Source: Variovorax boronicumulans (GTDB lineage Bacteria; Pseudomonadota; Gammaproteobacteria; Burkholderiales; Burkholderiaceae_C). From it: a stretch of 64,000 bases of DNA. This document shows positions 26,705 through 35,229 of this stretch, in pieces (the first letter of the stretch is position 1; each line of letters begins with the position of its first letter). The position numbers and the translations under genes are program-made. The stretch lies in the NCBI RefSeq assembly GCF_030812215.1, contig NZ_JAUSSG010000008.1, forward strand, positions 186,001 to 250,000, given 5' to 3'. Under the pieces are notes generated by a model. The model ran no database searches. It was not told the DNA's origin and worked only from the letters and a program-made list of their open reading frames with translations.

Positions 26705-27265
26705 TCAGCGCAGCAGAACCCGCGCAGCGGTCGCCAGAAAGTGCGCCAGCGGCGGCGTCTTCAGCCCTTCGACCTTCGCCTCTTCATCCCACAGCCGCAG
26801 CCGCACCGCATCGCCGGCCCAGCGATGCTCGGCAAAACGGCTCGCCGCCTCCGCATCCATCACCCCGCCCTGCAAGGCCAGGCTGCGCACCGAATCCGGC
26901 GAGAGCTTCGAGAAATAGTCCGGCCGCGTCGCGCACAGGTAGCGCTTGGCGTCCACATGCAGCCGGATCGGTTCGCGCACTTCCACGTCGAAGGCGCCGC
27001 GCAGCAAAGGCAATGCGATGTATTGATGGCGGTCGTCGATGCCCAGCTCGGTGGGCGATTGCGACAGCGTCTGGTGCTCGGCGATCAGCAGATGGCCGAG
27101 GTCGTGCAGCAGCGCGGCAGTGACCAGCGCATCGCTCGCACCCGCCTCTTCGGCGAGCCACGCGCACTGCAGCGCATGCTCCAGCTGCGACACCGGCTCG
27201 CCCGCGTACGCAACCCCGCCGCGTTCGGCGAACAGGCGGGCGATCTCGGCGAGGTCGAGTGTCAT
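26705..27265 (-). CDS. PhnZ-like HD-domain phosphonate oxygenase
   Basis: This is a 186-residue HD-domain protein of the phosphonate-associated type. PhnZ is a mixed-valence di-iron oxygenase that cleaves the C-P bond of 2-amino-1-hydroxyethylphosphonate to glycine and phosphate. The visible residues fit its site: Tyr20 and Glu23 (YAGE), His30, His54-Asp55 and His58 (HDLGH), His80, His103, Lys107 and Asp160. ATG 27265 is chosen because the conserved part begins at once. The gene is divergent from the aminoethylphosphonate importer and shares its Pho-box region. The PhnY hydroxylase that would make its substrate is not in the window, so the true substrate is uncertain. Confidence 0.85.
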   Translation of the reverse strand: MTLDLAEIARLFAERGGVAYAGEPVSQLEHALQCAWLAEEAGASDALVTAALLHDLGHLLIAEHQTLSQSPTELGIDDRHQYIALPLLRGAFDVEVREPIRLHVDAKRYLCATRPDYFSKLSPDSVRSLALQGGVMDAEAASRFAEHRWAGDAVRLRLWDEEAKVEGLKTPPLAHFLATAARVLLR

Positions 27266-27335
27266 GAAAGTGAAACGGAGCGCATGCGACAGCCCGGGAA
27301 GCATCGCCCCGTGCCATGACCCCCGTGTGACGCAT

Positions 27336-27353
27336 CTGACAAACCCCTGTCAC
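27336..27353 (+). promoter_or_regulatory. Predicted Pho box upstream of phnS
   Basis: CTGACAA-ACCC-CTGTCAC matches the two-half-site PhoB consensus (CTGTCAT, four-base spacer, CTGTCAT) at 11 of 14 positions. Two weaker half-sites continue the 11-base phase upstream (CCATGAC at 27314, GTGTGAC at 27325). A weak -10, GAGCAT, lies ten bases downstream at 27364. The site stands between phnS and the divergent HD oxygenase gene. Confidence 0.65.
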
Positions 27354-27440
27354 ATGCCGCTGCGAGCATCGCCGCGGTCACGGCCACGCCGTGCGTACTT
27401 TTGTCCGCGTCATTTCCATCATCGCCAGGGATTTCCCATC

Positions 27441-28475
27441 ATGCTGCTTCGCTTCATCCGTCGTGCCGCCGTGCCGGCCGCCTTGTTCTCGCTGGCGTTC
27501 GCCGCTTCCGCGCAAGGCCGCACCGAACTGCTGGTCTACACCGCGCTCGAAGCCGACCAGGTGCAGGCCTACAAGGCCGCGTTCGAAAAGGAAAACCCGA
27601 CCATCGAACTGAAGTTCGTGCGCGATTCCACCGGCATCGTCACCGCCAAGCTGCTGGCCGAAAAGGCCAACCCGCAGGCCGACGTGGTGTGGGGCCTGGC
27701 CGCCACCTCGCTGATGCTGCTCGACAAGGAAGGCATGCTCCAGCCCTACGCGCCCAAGGGCCTCGATGCGGTGAAGGCCACCATGCGCGATCCGGCCAAC
27801 CCGCCCAAGTGGGTCGGCATGGACGTGTGGTCGTCGGCCATCTGCTTCAACACCGCCGAAGCCACGAAGAAGAACCTGCCCAAGCCCACGAGCTGGGCCG
27901 ACCTCACCAACCCGGTCTACAAGGGCCAGATCACCATGCCCAACCCCGCGGCATCGGGCACCGGCTACCTGATGGTGTCGGGCTGGATCCAGATGATGGG
28001 CGAGGAAAAGGCGTGGAAGTACATGGACGCGCTGCACCAGAACATCGGCATCTACAGCCAATCGGGCAGCAAGCCCTGCCGCCAGGCCGGCGCGGGTGAA
28101 TTCGCGCTCGGCATGTCCTTCGAATACCGCGCCAACAAGACCAAGCGCGACGGCGCGCCGATCGACATCGTGCTGCCCAAGGAAGGCCTCGGCTGGGACA
28201 TGGAAGCCACCGGCATCATCAAGACCAGCAAGAAGCAGGACGCCGCCAAGGCGCTCGCCGACTGGGCCGTCACCAAGCAGGCCAACGAGCTCTACGCCAA
28301 GAACTTCGCCGTGCTCGCGCTGCCGGGCATCCAGGAAAAGCTCGAGTTCGTGCCGGGCGACGTCGAGAAGCTGCTCGCCAAGAACGACTTCACCTGGGCT
28401 GCTGCCAATCGCGACCGCATCCTCACCGAATGGTCGAAGCGCTACGAATCGAAGTCCGAAAAGAAGCCGATGTGA
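27441..28475 (+). CDS. phnS: 2-Aminoethylphosphonate ABC transporter substrate-binding protein
   Basis: This is a periplasmic receptor of the iron/aminoethylphosphonate type-2 binding-protein family (344 residues). A signal peptide covers residues 1-24 (ASA/QG). The mature sequence starts TELLVYTALEADQ, the family signature. The next two genes encode an ATPase and a fused permease, and a PhnZ-like gene is divergent, so aminoethylphosphonate is the likely ligand. Iron-type receptors share the fold, so the ligand call depends on context. A Pho box lies 88 bases upstream. Confidence 0.88.
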   Translation: MLLRFIRRAAVPAALFSLAFAASAQGRTELLVYTALEADQVQAYKAAFEKENPTIELKFVRDSTGIVTAKLLAEKANPQADVVWGLAATSLMLLDKEGMLQPYAPKGLDAVKATMRDPANPPKWVGMDVWSSAICFNTAEATKKNLPKPTSWADLTNPVYKGQITMPNPAASGTGYLMVSGWIQMMGEEKAWKYMDALHQNIGIYSQSGSKPCRQAGAGEFALGMSFEYRANKTKRDGAPIDIVLPKEGLGWDMEATGIIKTSKKQDAAKALADWAVTKQANELYAKNFAVLALPGIQEKLEFVPGDVEKLLAKNDFTWAAANRDRILTEWSKRYESKSEKKPM

Positions 28476-28497
28476 TCAGGTTTCCGGACAGCAGCAC

Positions 28498-29571
28498 ATG
28501 ACGAGCTTTCTCTCCCTTCGCGGCATCGGCAAGTCCTTTGGTGCCACCCGCGTGCTCGACGGCATCGATCTGGACATCGAGCCGGGCGAATTCGTGTGCC
28601 TGCTCGGTCCCTCGGGTTGCGGCAAGACCACGCTGCTGCGCATCGTGTGCGGCATCGAGCGTGCCGACGGCGGGCAGATCCTGCTCGGCGGGCAGGACAT
28701 CGCGGGCCTGCCGCCCGCGGCGCGCGGCTTCGGCGTGGTGTTCCAGTCGTATGCGCTGTTCCCGAACCTCACGGCGGCACAGAACATCGCCTACGGCCTG
28801 CACCCCACCGGCGCGCTGGCACGCGAGATGGCCAAGCGCTCGCGCGAAATGCTCGACCTCGTCGGCCTCACGGCACATGCAGACAAGTACCCCGTGCAGC
28901 TCTCGGGCGGCCAGCAGCAGCGCATCGCGCTGGCGCGCGCCCTTGCACCGAACCCGCGCCTGTTGCTGCTCGACGAGCCGCTCTCCGCGCTCGACGCGCA
29001 GGTGCGCGCGAGCCTGCGCAGCGAAATCCGCGCGCTGCAGAAGCGCCTGGGCATCGTCACCATCATGGTCACGCACGACCAGGAAGAAGCGCTCTCGATG
29101 GCCGACCGCGTGGTGCTGATGCACAACGGCCGCATCGAGCAGGCCGGCACGCCCGACGAGCTGTACCGCCAGCCGCGCACCCGCTTCGTGGCCGGTTTCG
29201 TCGGCCGCATGAACATGCTGCCCGCGACCGTGCTGGCCGACGGCAAGGTGCGCGTGCGCGACAGCGAACTCTTCTGCGCGCCCGGCAACCTCAGCGTGGG
29301 CTCGCAAGCCACCGTGGGCATCCGCCCTGAACATGTGGTGGTCAAGCGCTTCGGCACCGAGCTCGGCGCCAACAGCTTTGCGGCACGCCTGCTCGACACC
29401 GAGTTCTTCGGCAACCGCACCTCGGCGCGGCTGGCCTGCGAACCGCTGGGCATCGAGATCGAGGCCGAATTGCCCGCCGATGCGCGCAGCGGCGGCGACG
29501 AGCCGCTGGTGCCCAGCAGCATGGTGCACATCCAGCTGCCGCTGAACGCGCTGTCCGTGCTGGCGCATTGA
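28498..29571 (+). CDS. phnT: 2-Aminoethylphosphonate ABC transporter ATP-binding protein
   Basis: This is a 357-residue ATPase of the PotA/FbpC type. Walker A is GPSGCGKT at 37-44, the signature LSGGQ at 135-139, and Walker B LLLLDE at 155-160. A C-terminal TOBE-like domain begins near residue 240 (GRMNMLPATV). The ATG at 28498 follows phnS by 22 bases. It should power uptake through the fused permease encoded next, three bases after its stop. Confidence 0.9.
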   Translation: MTSFLSLRGIGKSFGATRVLDGIDLDIEPGEFVCLLGPSGCGKTTLLRIVCGIERADGGQILLGGQDIAGLPPAARGFGVVFQSYALFPNLTAAQNIAYGLHPTGALAREMAKRSREMLDLVGLTAHADKYPVQLSGGQQQRIALARALAPNPRLLLLDEPLSALDAQVRASLRSEIRALQKRLGIVTIMVTHDQEEALSMADRVVLMHNGRIEQAGTPDELYRQPRTRFVAGFVGRMNMLPATVLADGKVRVRDSELFCAPGNLSVGSQATVGIRPEHVVVKRFGTELGANSFAARLLDTEFFGNRTSARLACEPLGIEIEAELPADARSGGDEPLVPSSMVHIQLPLNALSVLAH

Positions 29572-29573
29572 GC

Positions 29574-31289
29574 ATGAGCAGTTCTCCCGGCGCCATCGCC
29601 GCAGTGCCGGTGGTGATGGCGCGCAGCAGTGCATTCGACCGCGAGCGCTGGCTCACCGGCGCGGCCGTTGCCCTCGTCGTCCTGCTGCTGGTCGTGATCG
29701 TCGCGCTGCCCGTCGGCGCGCTGGTCGGCCAGAGCTTCTTCGACCGCGCCGGCGCTTTTGTCGGCCTCGCGAACTTTGCGCGCTACCTTGACAGCCCGGC
29801 GCTCGTGCAATCGGCCTTCAACAGCCTGTGGCTCGCCGCGATCAGCGCCGTGATCTGCACGGCCATCGCCTATGTGTACGCCTACGCGCTCACGCTCTCG
29901 TGCATGTCGGCCAAGGGCGTGCTGCGCGCGGTGGCGCTCATTCCGCTGCTCGCGCCTTCGCTGTTGCCGGCCATCAGCCTGGTCTATCTCTTTGGCAACC
30001 AGGGGTTGTTCAAGGGGCTGATGGGCGATGCCTCGATCTACGGGCCGCTGGGCATCGTGCTCGGCTCGGTGTTCTGGACGCTGCCGCATGCGCTTTTGAT
30101 CCTCACGACCGCCATGGCCACGTCCGACGGCCGCCTGTACGAAGCGGCGCAGACGCTCGGCGCCTCGCGCTGGCGCATCTTCCGCACCGTGACGCTGCCG
30201 TCCTCGCGCTACGGCCTCATCGTGGCCGCGATGGTGGTGTTCGTGCTCGTCATCACCGACTTCGGCGTGCCCAAGGTGGTGGGCGGCCAGACCGGCGTGC
30301 TCGCGACCGACATCTACAAACAGGTGGTCGGGCAGCAGAACTTCCAGATGGGCGCGGTGGTCGGCCTCGTGCTGCTGATTCCCGCGGTGCTGTCCTTCCT
30401 GGTCGAGCGCCGCGTGCGCAGCAAGCAGGCCGCGGCGCTCTCCGCGCGCGCCACACCTTACCAGCCCGAACCCGTGGCGTCGCGCGACCGCGCGCTGCTC
30501 GTGTTCTGCACGCTCACGGCCTGCGCCATCCTCGTGATGATCGGCATGGCGGTGTTCGCATCGCTCGCGACCTACTGGCCGTACAAGCTCACGCCGTCGC
30601 TGAAGAACTACGACTTCAGCAACATGGACGGCGGCGGCTGGGGCAGCTACTTCAACTCGCTGCGCCTTGCGCTGTGTGCCGCGGTGGCGGGCGCGCTCGT
30701 CACCTTCGTTTCTGCCTACCTAGTGGAGAAGCCGCGCCACTTCGGCCTGCTGCGCGAACTGCTCAACCTGCTCGCCAACCTGCCGCTCGCGGTGCCGGGG
30801 CTGGTGCTGGGTGTGGGCTACATCTTCTTCTTCATCTCGCCGTCGAATCCGTTGAACGGTCTCTACGGCGGCATGACGATCCTGGTCATCTGTACGGTGG
30901 CGCACTTCTTCTCGGTGGCGCACCTCACCTCACTCGCCGCGCTGCGCCAGCTCGACCGCGAGTACGAACTCGTGTCCGAGTCGATGGGCGTGCCGTTCTG
31001 GCGCACGCTCTGGCGCGTGCACCTGCCGGTGGCGCTGCCGACGGTGCTCAACGTGGGCGGCTATTTCTTCGTCAACGCGATGACCACCGTGTCGGCCGTC
31101 GTGTTCCTCTATTCGCCGCAGACCACGCTGGCCGCCATCGCCGTGCTCAACATGGACGATGCCGGCGACGTCGCGCCCGCGGCTGCCATGGCCTCGCTGA
31201 TCATGCTCACGGCGGCGATCGGGCGCGGCGTCTTCGCGCTGGCCGGGCACTGGGCGCTCAAGCGCACGCAGGCCTGGAGAAGCCGGTAG
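29574..31289 (+). CDS. 2-Aminoethylphosphonate ABC transporter permease, two domains fused
   Basis: This encodes 571 residues with two complete binding-protein-dependent permease domains in one chain. The first occupies about 30-285 (EAAQTLGASRWRIFRTVTLP is its ATPase-contact loop). The second occupies about 310-565 (a related loop reads SESMGVPFWRTLWRVHLP). About twelve membrane segments are expected. In Salmonella the two halves are separate proteins, PhnU and PhnV; fused forms are known for this importer type and for iron importers. ATG 29574 lies just after the phnT stop, with an in-frame TTG at 29568 as alternative. Confidence 0.9.
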   Translation: MSSSPGAIAAVPVVMARSSAFDRERWLTGAAVALVVLLLVVIVALPVGALVGQSFFDRAGAFVGLANFARYLDSPALVQSAFNSLWLAAISAVICTAIAYVYAYALTLSCMSAKGVLRAVALIPLLAPSLLPAISLVYLFGNQGLFKGLMGDASIYGPLGIVLGSVFWTLPHALLILTTAMATSDGRLYEAAQTLGASRWRIFRTVTLPSSRYGLIVAAMVVFVLVITDFGVPKVVGGQTGVLATDIYKQVVGQQNFQMGAVVGLVLLIPAVLSFLVERRVRSKQAAALSARATPYQPEPVASRDRALLVFCTLTACAILVMIGMAVFASLATYWPYKLTPSLKNYDFSNMDGGGWGSYFNSLRLALCAAVAGALVTFVSAYLVEKPRHFGLLRELLNLLANLPLAVPGLVLGVGYIFFFISPSNPLNGLYGGMTILVICTVAHFFSVAHLTSLAALRQLDREYELVSESMGVPFWRTLWRVHLPVALPTVLNVGGYFFVNAMTTVSAVVFLYSPQTTLAAIAVLNMDDAGDVAPAAAMASLIMLTAAIGRGVFALAGHWALKRTQAWRSR

Positions 31290-31308
31290 CCGACAGGGTC
31301 TTGTCGGC
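31289..31308 (+). terminator. Hairpin directly after the phosphonate operon
   Basis: GCCGACA and TGTCGGC form a seven-bp stem with a six-base loop, starting at the last base of the permease stop codon. No T-run follows, so it may be a 3'-end stabilising hairpin rather than an intrinsic terminator. Confidence 0.4.
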
Positions 31309-31320
31309 GCGGTGTCCGAC

Positions 31321-31348
31321 TTGACTGGCAAGGCGGCAGGCATAGCAT
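31321..31348 (+). promoter_or_regulatory. Sigma-70-like promoter for the 44-residue lipoprotein
   Basis: TTGACT at 31321-31326 and TAGCAT at 31343-31348 are separated by 16 bases. The predicted start of transcription falls within a base or two of the ATG at 31356, which has no ribosome binding site. The mRNA could be leaderless, or the match may be chance. Confidence 0.35.
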
Positions 31349-31355
31349 CTTCCGG

Positions 31356-31490
31356 ATGAGAAGCACTGCACTTGCTCTTCTGTTCTGCATCGGCCTCATC
31401 GCGGCCGGTTGCGACGACAAGCCCAAGCCGGGTGGGCCGATGCCCAAGGCTTCGGCGAACGTCACGCTGCCGGTCGTCTCGGTGAGCTGA
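31356..31490 (+). CDS. Small lipoprotein, 44 residues
   Basis: The reading frame starts MRSTALALLFCIGLIAAGC and ends in VVSVS. A short basic start, a hydrophobic core and a Cys19 in IAAGC make a lipobox-type signal. The mature peptide would have only 26 residues, beginning CDDKPKPGG. It lies alone between the phosphonate importer and an MFS gene. Small lipoproteins like this are easily missed by gene callers. The function is unknown. Confidence 0.5.
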   Translation: MRSTALALLFCIGLIAAGCDDKPKPGGPMPKASANVTLPVVSVS

Positions 31491-31584
31491 TCCGCGTCTC
31501 GCGCGCGAAGGCGGCCCGTGCCGCCGGACATGGCGCGCCCGCATCTTTGCGCCGAGGGGTATCCTCGGCGAGGAGAAGAAAACA

Positions 31585-32853
31585 ATGAAGACATCCGAGA
31601 CAACCGCCCACGCGGCGGATTCGCGCTACGCCATGCTTCGCCTTGCCCTCACGCTCCTGATCATGACGGTCGGCAGCAGCGGCATGTACGTGGTCTCGGT
31701 GATGCTTCCCGCGGTGCAGGCCGAGTTCGGCATCGACCGCGCCGATGCCTCGCTGCCCTACACCTGGCTGATGCTCGGCTTCGGTTTCGGCGGCGTGCTC
31801 ATGGGCCGGCTGGCCGACCGTTTCGGCGTGATGTGGCCGCTGCTGATGGGTTCGGTTTTTCTTGGTGCGGGCTACATCGCCACGGGGCTGTCGGGCGGCA
31901 TCGTCTCGTTCACCGTCGCACAGGCCCTGCTGGTCGGCCTGCTGGGCAGCTCGGCCGCCTTCGCGCCGCTGGTGGCCGACACATCGCTGTGGTTCGTCAA
32001 GCGGCGCGGCATCGCGGTGGCGATCTGCGCGAGCGGCAACTATGTCGCCGGTGCCATCTGGCCGCCCATTGCGCAGCATTTCATCGAGACGGTCGGTTGG
32101 CGACAGACCTACATCGGCATGGGCATCTTCTGCGGCGTCGCGATGGCGCTGCTGGCGCTCTTCTTCCGCGCGCGGCCGCCGGCGGTGGCCGTTGCACCGG
32201 TCGCCGGCAATGCATCGAATGCAACGGCGCCGCGCGACATGACACGCCCCTTCGGCTTGAGCATGACGACCGCGCAAGGCCTCCTGTGCGTCGCGGCCGT
32301 GGCCTGCTGCGTGGCGATGGCCATGCCGCAGGTGCACATCGTGGCCTACTGCGGCGACCTCGGCTACGGGCCCACGCAGGGCGCGATGATGCTGTCGCTG
32401 ATGCTCGGCTTCGGCGTGGTGAGCCGGCTGGTGTCGGGCGCGATCTGCGACCGCATCGGAGGCCTGCGCACGCTGCTGCTGGGCGGCGTGCTGCAGTGCA
32501 TCGCGCTGCTGCTGTTCCTGCCGTTCGACGGGTTGGTGTCGCTCTATGTGATCTCGGCGCTGTTCGGGCTTTTCCAGGGCGGCCTCGTGCCGTCCTACGC
32601 GATCATCGTGCGTGAGCACTTTCCGCCGAAGGAAGCCGGCGCGCGCGTGGGCACGGTGCTGATGTTCTCGCTGTTCGGCATGGCGCTGGGCGGGTGGATG
32701 TCGGGCAAGGTCTTCGACCTGACCGGCAGCTACCACGCGGCTTTCGTCAACGGCATCGGCTGGAACCTGCTGAACCTCTGCATCGCATCGTTCCTGCTCT
32801 TCAGGCTGTATCGCCTCCAGCTTCGGCCACCAGGCGGCCCAGTGTCCGCATAG
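31585..32853 (+). CDS. Major facilitator superfamily transporter
   Basis: This is a 422-residue carrier with about twelve membrane segments. The loop after segment two reads GVLMGRLADRFG, the conserved MFS motif A, and a hydrophilic centre spans about 200-220. It resembles the oxalate/formate-antiporter and monocarboxylate branch, with no decisive substrate motif. GGAGAAG stands upstream of the ATG. Its 3' end overlaps the convergent MocR gene by 53 bases. Confidence 0.85.
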   Translation: MKTSETTAHAADSRYAMLRLALTLLIMTVGSSGMYVVSVMLPAVQAEFGIDRADASLPYTWLMLGFGFGGVLMGRLADRFGVMWPLLMGSVFLGAGYIATGLSGGIVSFTVAQALLVGLLGSSAAFAPLVADTSLWFVKRRGIAVAICASGNYVAGAIWPPIAQHFIETVGWRQTYIGMGIFCGVAMALLALFFRARPPAVAVAPVAGNASNATAPRDMTRPFGLSMTTAQGLLCVAAVACCVAMAMPQVHIVAYCGDLGYGPTQGAMMLSLMLGFGVVSRLVSGAICDRIGGLRTLLLGGVLQCIALLLFLPFDGLVSLYVISALFGLFQGGLVPSYAIIVREHFPPKEAGARVGTVLMFSLFGMALGGWMSGKVFDLTGSYHAAFVNGIGWNLLNLCIASFLLFRLYRLQLRPPGGPVSA

Positions 32854-34231
32854 CCTTTTCGCTCTCTGCATTCCACGCGTGGCCGTAGTTCAGGCGCAGG
32901 CAATGCGTGAAGGCCCGCGTCGCTGAAAAGATCGGTCCCGGCGCAACGCTGATGCCGAGCGCCAGCGCTTCGCGATGGATCTCGAGCGCGTTCACCTGCG
33001 CCGGCAATTCGACCCACAGGAAGTAGCCGCCGAGCGGCCGTGTGGCGCGCGTGCCCTCGGGAAAGTAATGCCCCACCGCCTGTGCGAAAGTCGCCTGCTG
33101 CATCGCGAGCGTCTGGCGGAGCTTGCGCAGATGCTTGTCGAGGCCGCCCTTTTCCAGGTACGTCGCGAGCGCAAGCTGCGCGGGCGCCGAGGTGCTGAGC
33201 GTGGACGTGAGTTTCTGCCGCGCCACCTTGCGCGCAAAGCGCCCGGCCGAGGTCCAGCCGATGCGGTAGCCCGGCGCGAGGCATTTGGAGAACGACGAGC
33301 AATGCAGCACCAGCCCCTGCGTGTCGAAGGCCTTGGCCGGCGCGGGTTTGCGCTCGCCGAAGTAGAGCTCGGCGTACACGTCGTCTTCGATCAGCGGCAG
33401 TTCGTGGCGCGCGAGCAGTTCGACCAAGGCCTTCTTCTTCGCATCGGGCATCAGGCTGCCGAGCGGGTTCTGGAAGGTCGTCATGAGCCAGCAGGCCTTG
33501 GGTTTGTGCGCCGCGATGGCTTCTTCGAGCGCGCCGAGGTCGATGCCTTCGCCCGGATGCGTCGGCACCTCGATGGCCTTGAGCCCCATGCGCTGCAGCG
33601 CCTGCAGCGCGGCATAGAAGGTGGGCGACTCCACGATCACCGCATCGCCCGGCCGCGTGACCGCCGCGAGGCAGAGGTTGAGCGCCTCGAGCGCGCCATT
33701 GGTGATGACGATCTCCTCGGCCGGTACCTGCATGCCGTCAGCGAGGTAGCGCAGCGCGATCTGCCGTCGCAGCGCCGCGCTGCCCGGCGTGAGGTCGTCC
33801 ACCGTGCTCCACGGGTCGAGCGACTTCGCGCTCGCGGCCATGAACTGGCCGAGCCGTGCCAGCGGAAAGAGCAGCGGGCTCGGAAACGCCGAGCCGAAGG
33901 GCACGACCTTGCGCGACATGCTGGCTTCGAGAATGTCGAACACCCGGTCGCTCACGTCGAGCGACATCGGCCCCTCCGCGGGGCGCGAGGTGAGGGTGGA
34001 TTCGGGCGGCGCATCGCGCAGGCCCCTGCCCGTGACGTAGTAGCCCGAGCGGTCGCGCGCACGCACGAGGCCGCGTGCTTCGAGCAGGTAGTACGCCTGG
34101 AACACCGTCGATGCGCTGACGCCGCGGCTCTGGCCCGTGTGGCGCACCGAGGGCAGGCGGTCGCCGGTCTTCAGCGTGCCATTGCGAATCGAGGCCTCGA
34201 GGTCGGCGGCGAGGGCTTCGTAACGTTTCAT
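32801..34231 (-). CDS. MocR-type GntR regulator with aminotransferase domain
   Basis: This encodes 476 residues. An N-terminal GntR winged helix (about 1-70; GDRLPSVRHTGQSRGVSAST) is joined to a fold-type-I aminotransferase-like domain. Lys316 in SSFSK is the expected PLP-binding lysine, and NPLGSL and GGYFLWVELP are typical. MocR proteins use PLP or an amino acid to control genes for vitamin B6, GABA or amino-acid metabolism. The nearest divergent genes are DUF2970 and two cytochromes; the convergent gene is an MFS carrier. The target is not evident. Confidence 0.88.
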   Translation of the reverse strand: MKRYEALAADLEASIRNGTLKTGDRLPSVRHTGQSRGVSASTVFQAYYLLEARGLVRARDRSGYYVTGRGLRDAPPESTLTSRPAEGPMSLDVSDRVFDILEASMSRKVVPFGSAFPSPLLFPLARLGQFMAASAKSLDPWSTVDDLTPGSAALRRQIALRYLADGMQVPAEEIVITNGALEALNLCLAAVTRPGDAVIVESPTFYAALQALQRMGLKAIEVPTHPGEGIDLGALEEAIAAHKPKACWLMTTFQNPLGSLMPDAKKKALVELLARHELPLIEDDVYAELYFGERKPAPAKAFDTQGLVLHCSSFSKCLAPGYRIGWTSAGRFARKVARQKLTSTLSTSAPAQLALATYLEKGGLDKHLRKLRQTLAMQQATFAQAVGHYFPEGTRATRPLGGYFLWVELPAQVNALEIHREALALGISVAPGPIFSATRAFTHCLRLNYGHAWNAESEKAMRTLGRLVAEAGGDTA

Positions 34232-34329
34232 GGCGCGTGGTTCGTCATTCGCACGGACTTTATCTGCACCGGTGAATCAGGCCGGATCTGCATCTGTTTT
34301 TTCGGGGCTTTCTAGGGCACAGTCGGTGC

Positions 34330-34518
34330 ATGTCCAATCTCTTGCGCGCAGTGCGCGCCGTTCTCTGGAGTTTCATCGGGCTGGGTGGCCGCCGTGCCGA
34401 CGCCGACAAGCGGACCGCGCAGGTCGGCATCCTGCCGCTGATCGGCGTCGCGCTGGTCGTGGTGCTGTTGCTGGTTGCGGGCCTGATCACATTGGCGCGC
34501 TTCGTGGCCGGCACATGA
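34330..34518 (+). CDS. DUF2970 family small membrane protein
   Basis: This encodes 62 residues. An amphipathic start (LLRAVRAVLWSFIGLGGRR) typical of DUF2970 is followed by one membrane segment (about 34-58). The stop overlaps the next cytochrome gene as ATGA, so they are coupled. DUF2970 genes often accompany cytochrome c or oxidase genes in beta-proteobacteria. The molecular role is unknown. Confidence 0.8.
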   Translation: MSNLLRAVRAVLWSFIGLGGRRADADKRTAQVGILPLIGVALVVVLLLVAGLITLARFVAGT

Positions 34519-35222
34519 GCACCGGTCTCCGCTCCTTCGCGCTCGCGCTGCTGTTCCTCGTGCAGGGCATGGCGAGTGCCGCGCCGCCGGCCACCGTGCC
34601 CGACACCATCGAGCAGCGCGTGGCCGCCTGCATTGCCTGCCACGGCCGCGAAGGCGCGACCACCAATGCGGGTTTCTTTCCGCGCCTGGCCGGCAAGCCT
34701 GCGGGCTACCTCTTCAACCAGCTCGTGAGCTTTCGCGACGGCCGCCGTTTCAACGCCGACATGGCCTACATGGTGCAGCACCTCTCCGACGCGTACCTCC
34801 GCGAGATGGCCGAGTACTTCGCGGGGCTCGACCTGCCGTACCCGCCGATCTCCCCCAACAGCGATGCGACACCCGAGCAGCTGCAGCGCGGCCGGAAGCT
34901 CGCGCTCGAAGGCGACGCGGCGCGCGGCATTCCGGCCTGCGTGCAATGCCACGGCGCGGCGCTCACCGGCGTGCAGCCGGCCATCCCGGGGCTGCTCGGG
35001 CTGCCGCGGCTTTATGTGTCGTCGCAGCTCGGCGCATGGCTCACGAGCGAGCGGCATGCGATGGCGCCCGACTGCATGGCCGAGGTGGGACGCCACATGA
35101 CGACGGCCGACATCAACGCGGTCGCGAGCTGGCTGGCCGTGCAGCCGATGCCGGCGAACACCAAGCCCGCGGCTTCGTTGCCCGCACCGTTGCCCGTCGC
35201 CTGCGGCGGCATGCCGAAGTGA
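34515..35222 (+). CDS. Diheme cytochrome c
   Basis: This encodes 235 residues, with a signal peptide of about 22 residues (SA/APP) and two heme sites: CIACH at 39-43 and CVQCH at 142-146. It is of the c4/c553 type and would carry electrons in the periplasm. ATG 34515 overlaps the DUF2970 stop. It lies seven bases before a triheme cytochrome gene and probably forms an electron-transfer chain with it. Confidence 0.87.
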   Translation: MSTGLRSFALALLFLVQGMASAAPPATVPDTIEQRVAACIACHGREGATTNAGFFPRLAGKPAGYLFNQLVSFRDGRRFNADMAYMVQHLSDAYLREMAEYFAGLDLPYPPISPNSDATPEQLQRGRKLALEGDAARGIPACVQCHGAALTGVQPAIPGLLGLPRLYVSSQLGAWLTSERHAMAPDCMAEVGRHMTTADINAVASWLAVQPMPANTKPAASLPAPLPVACGGMPK

Positions 35223-35229
35223 GCCGCCG

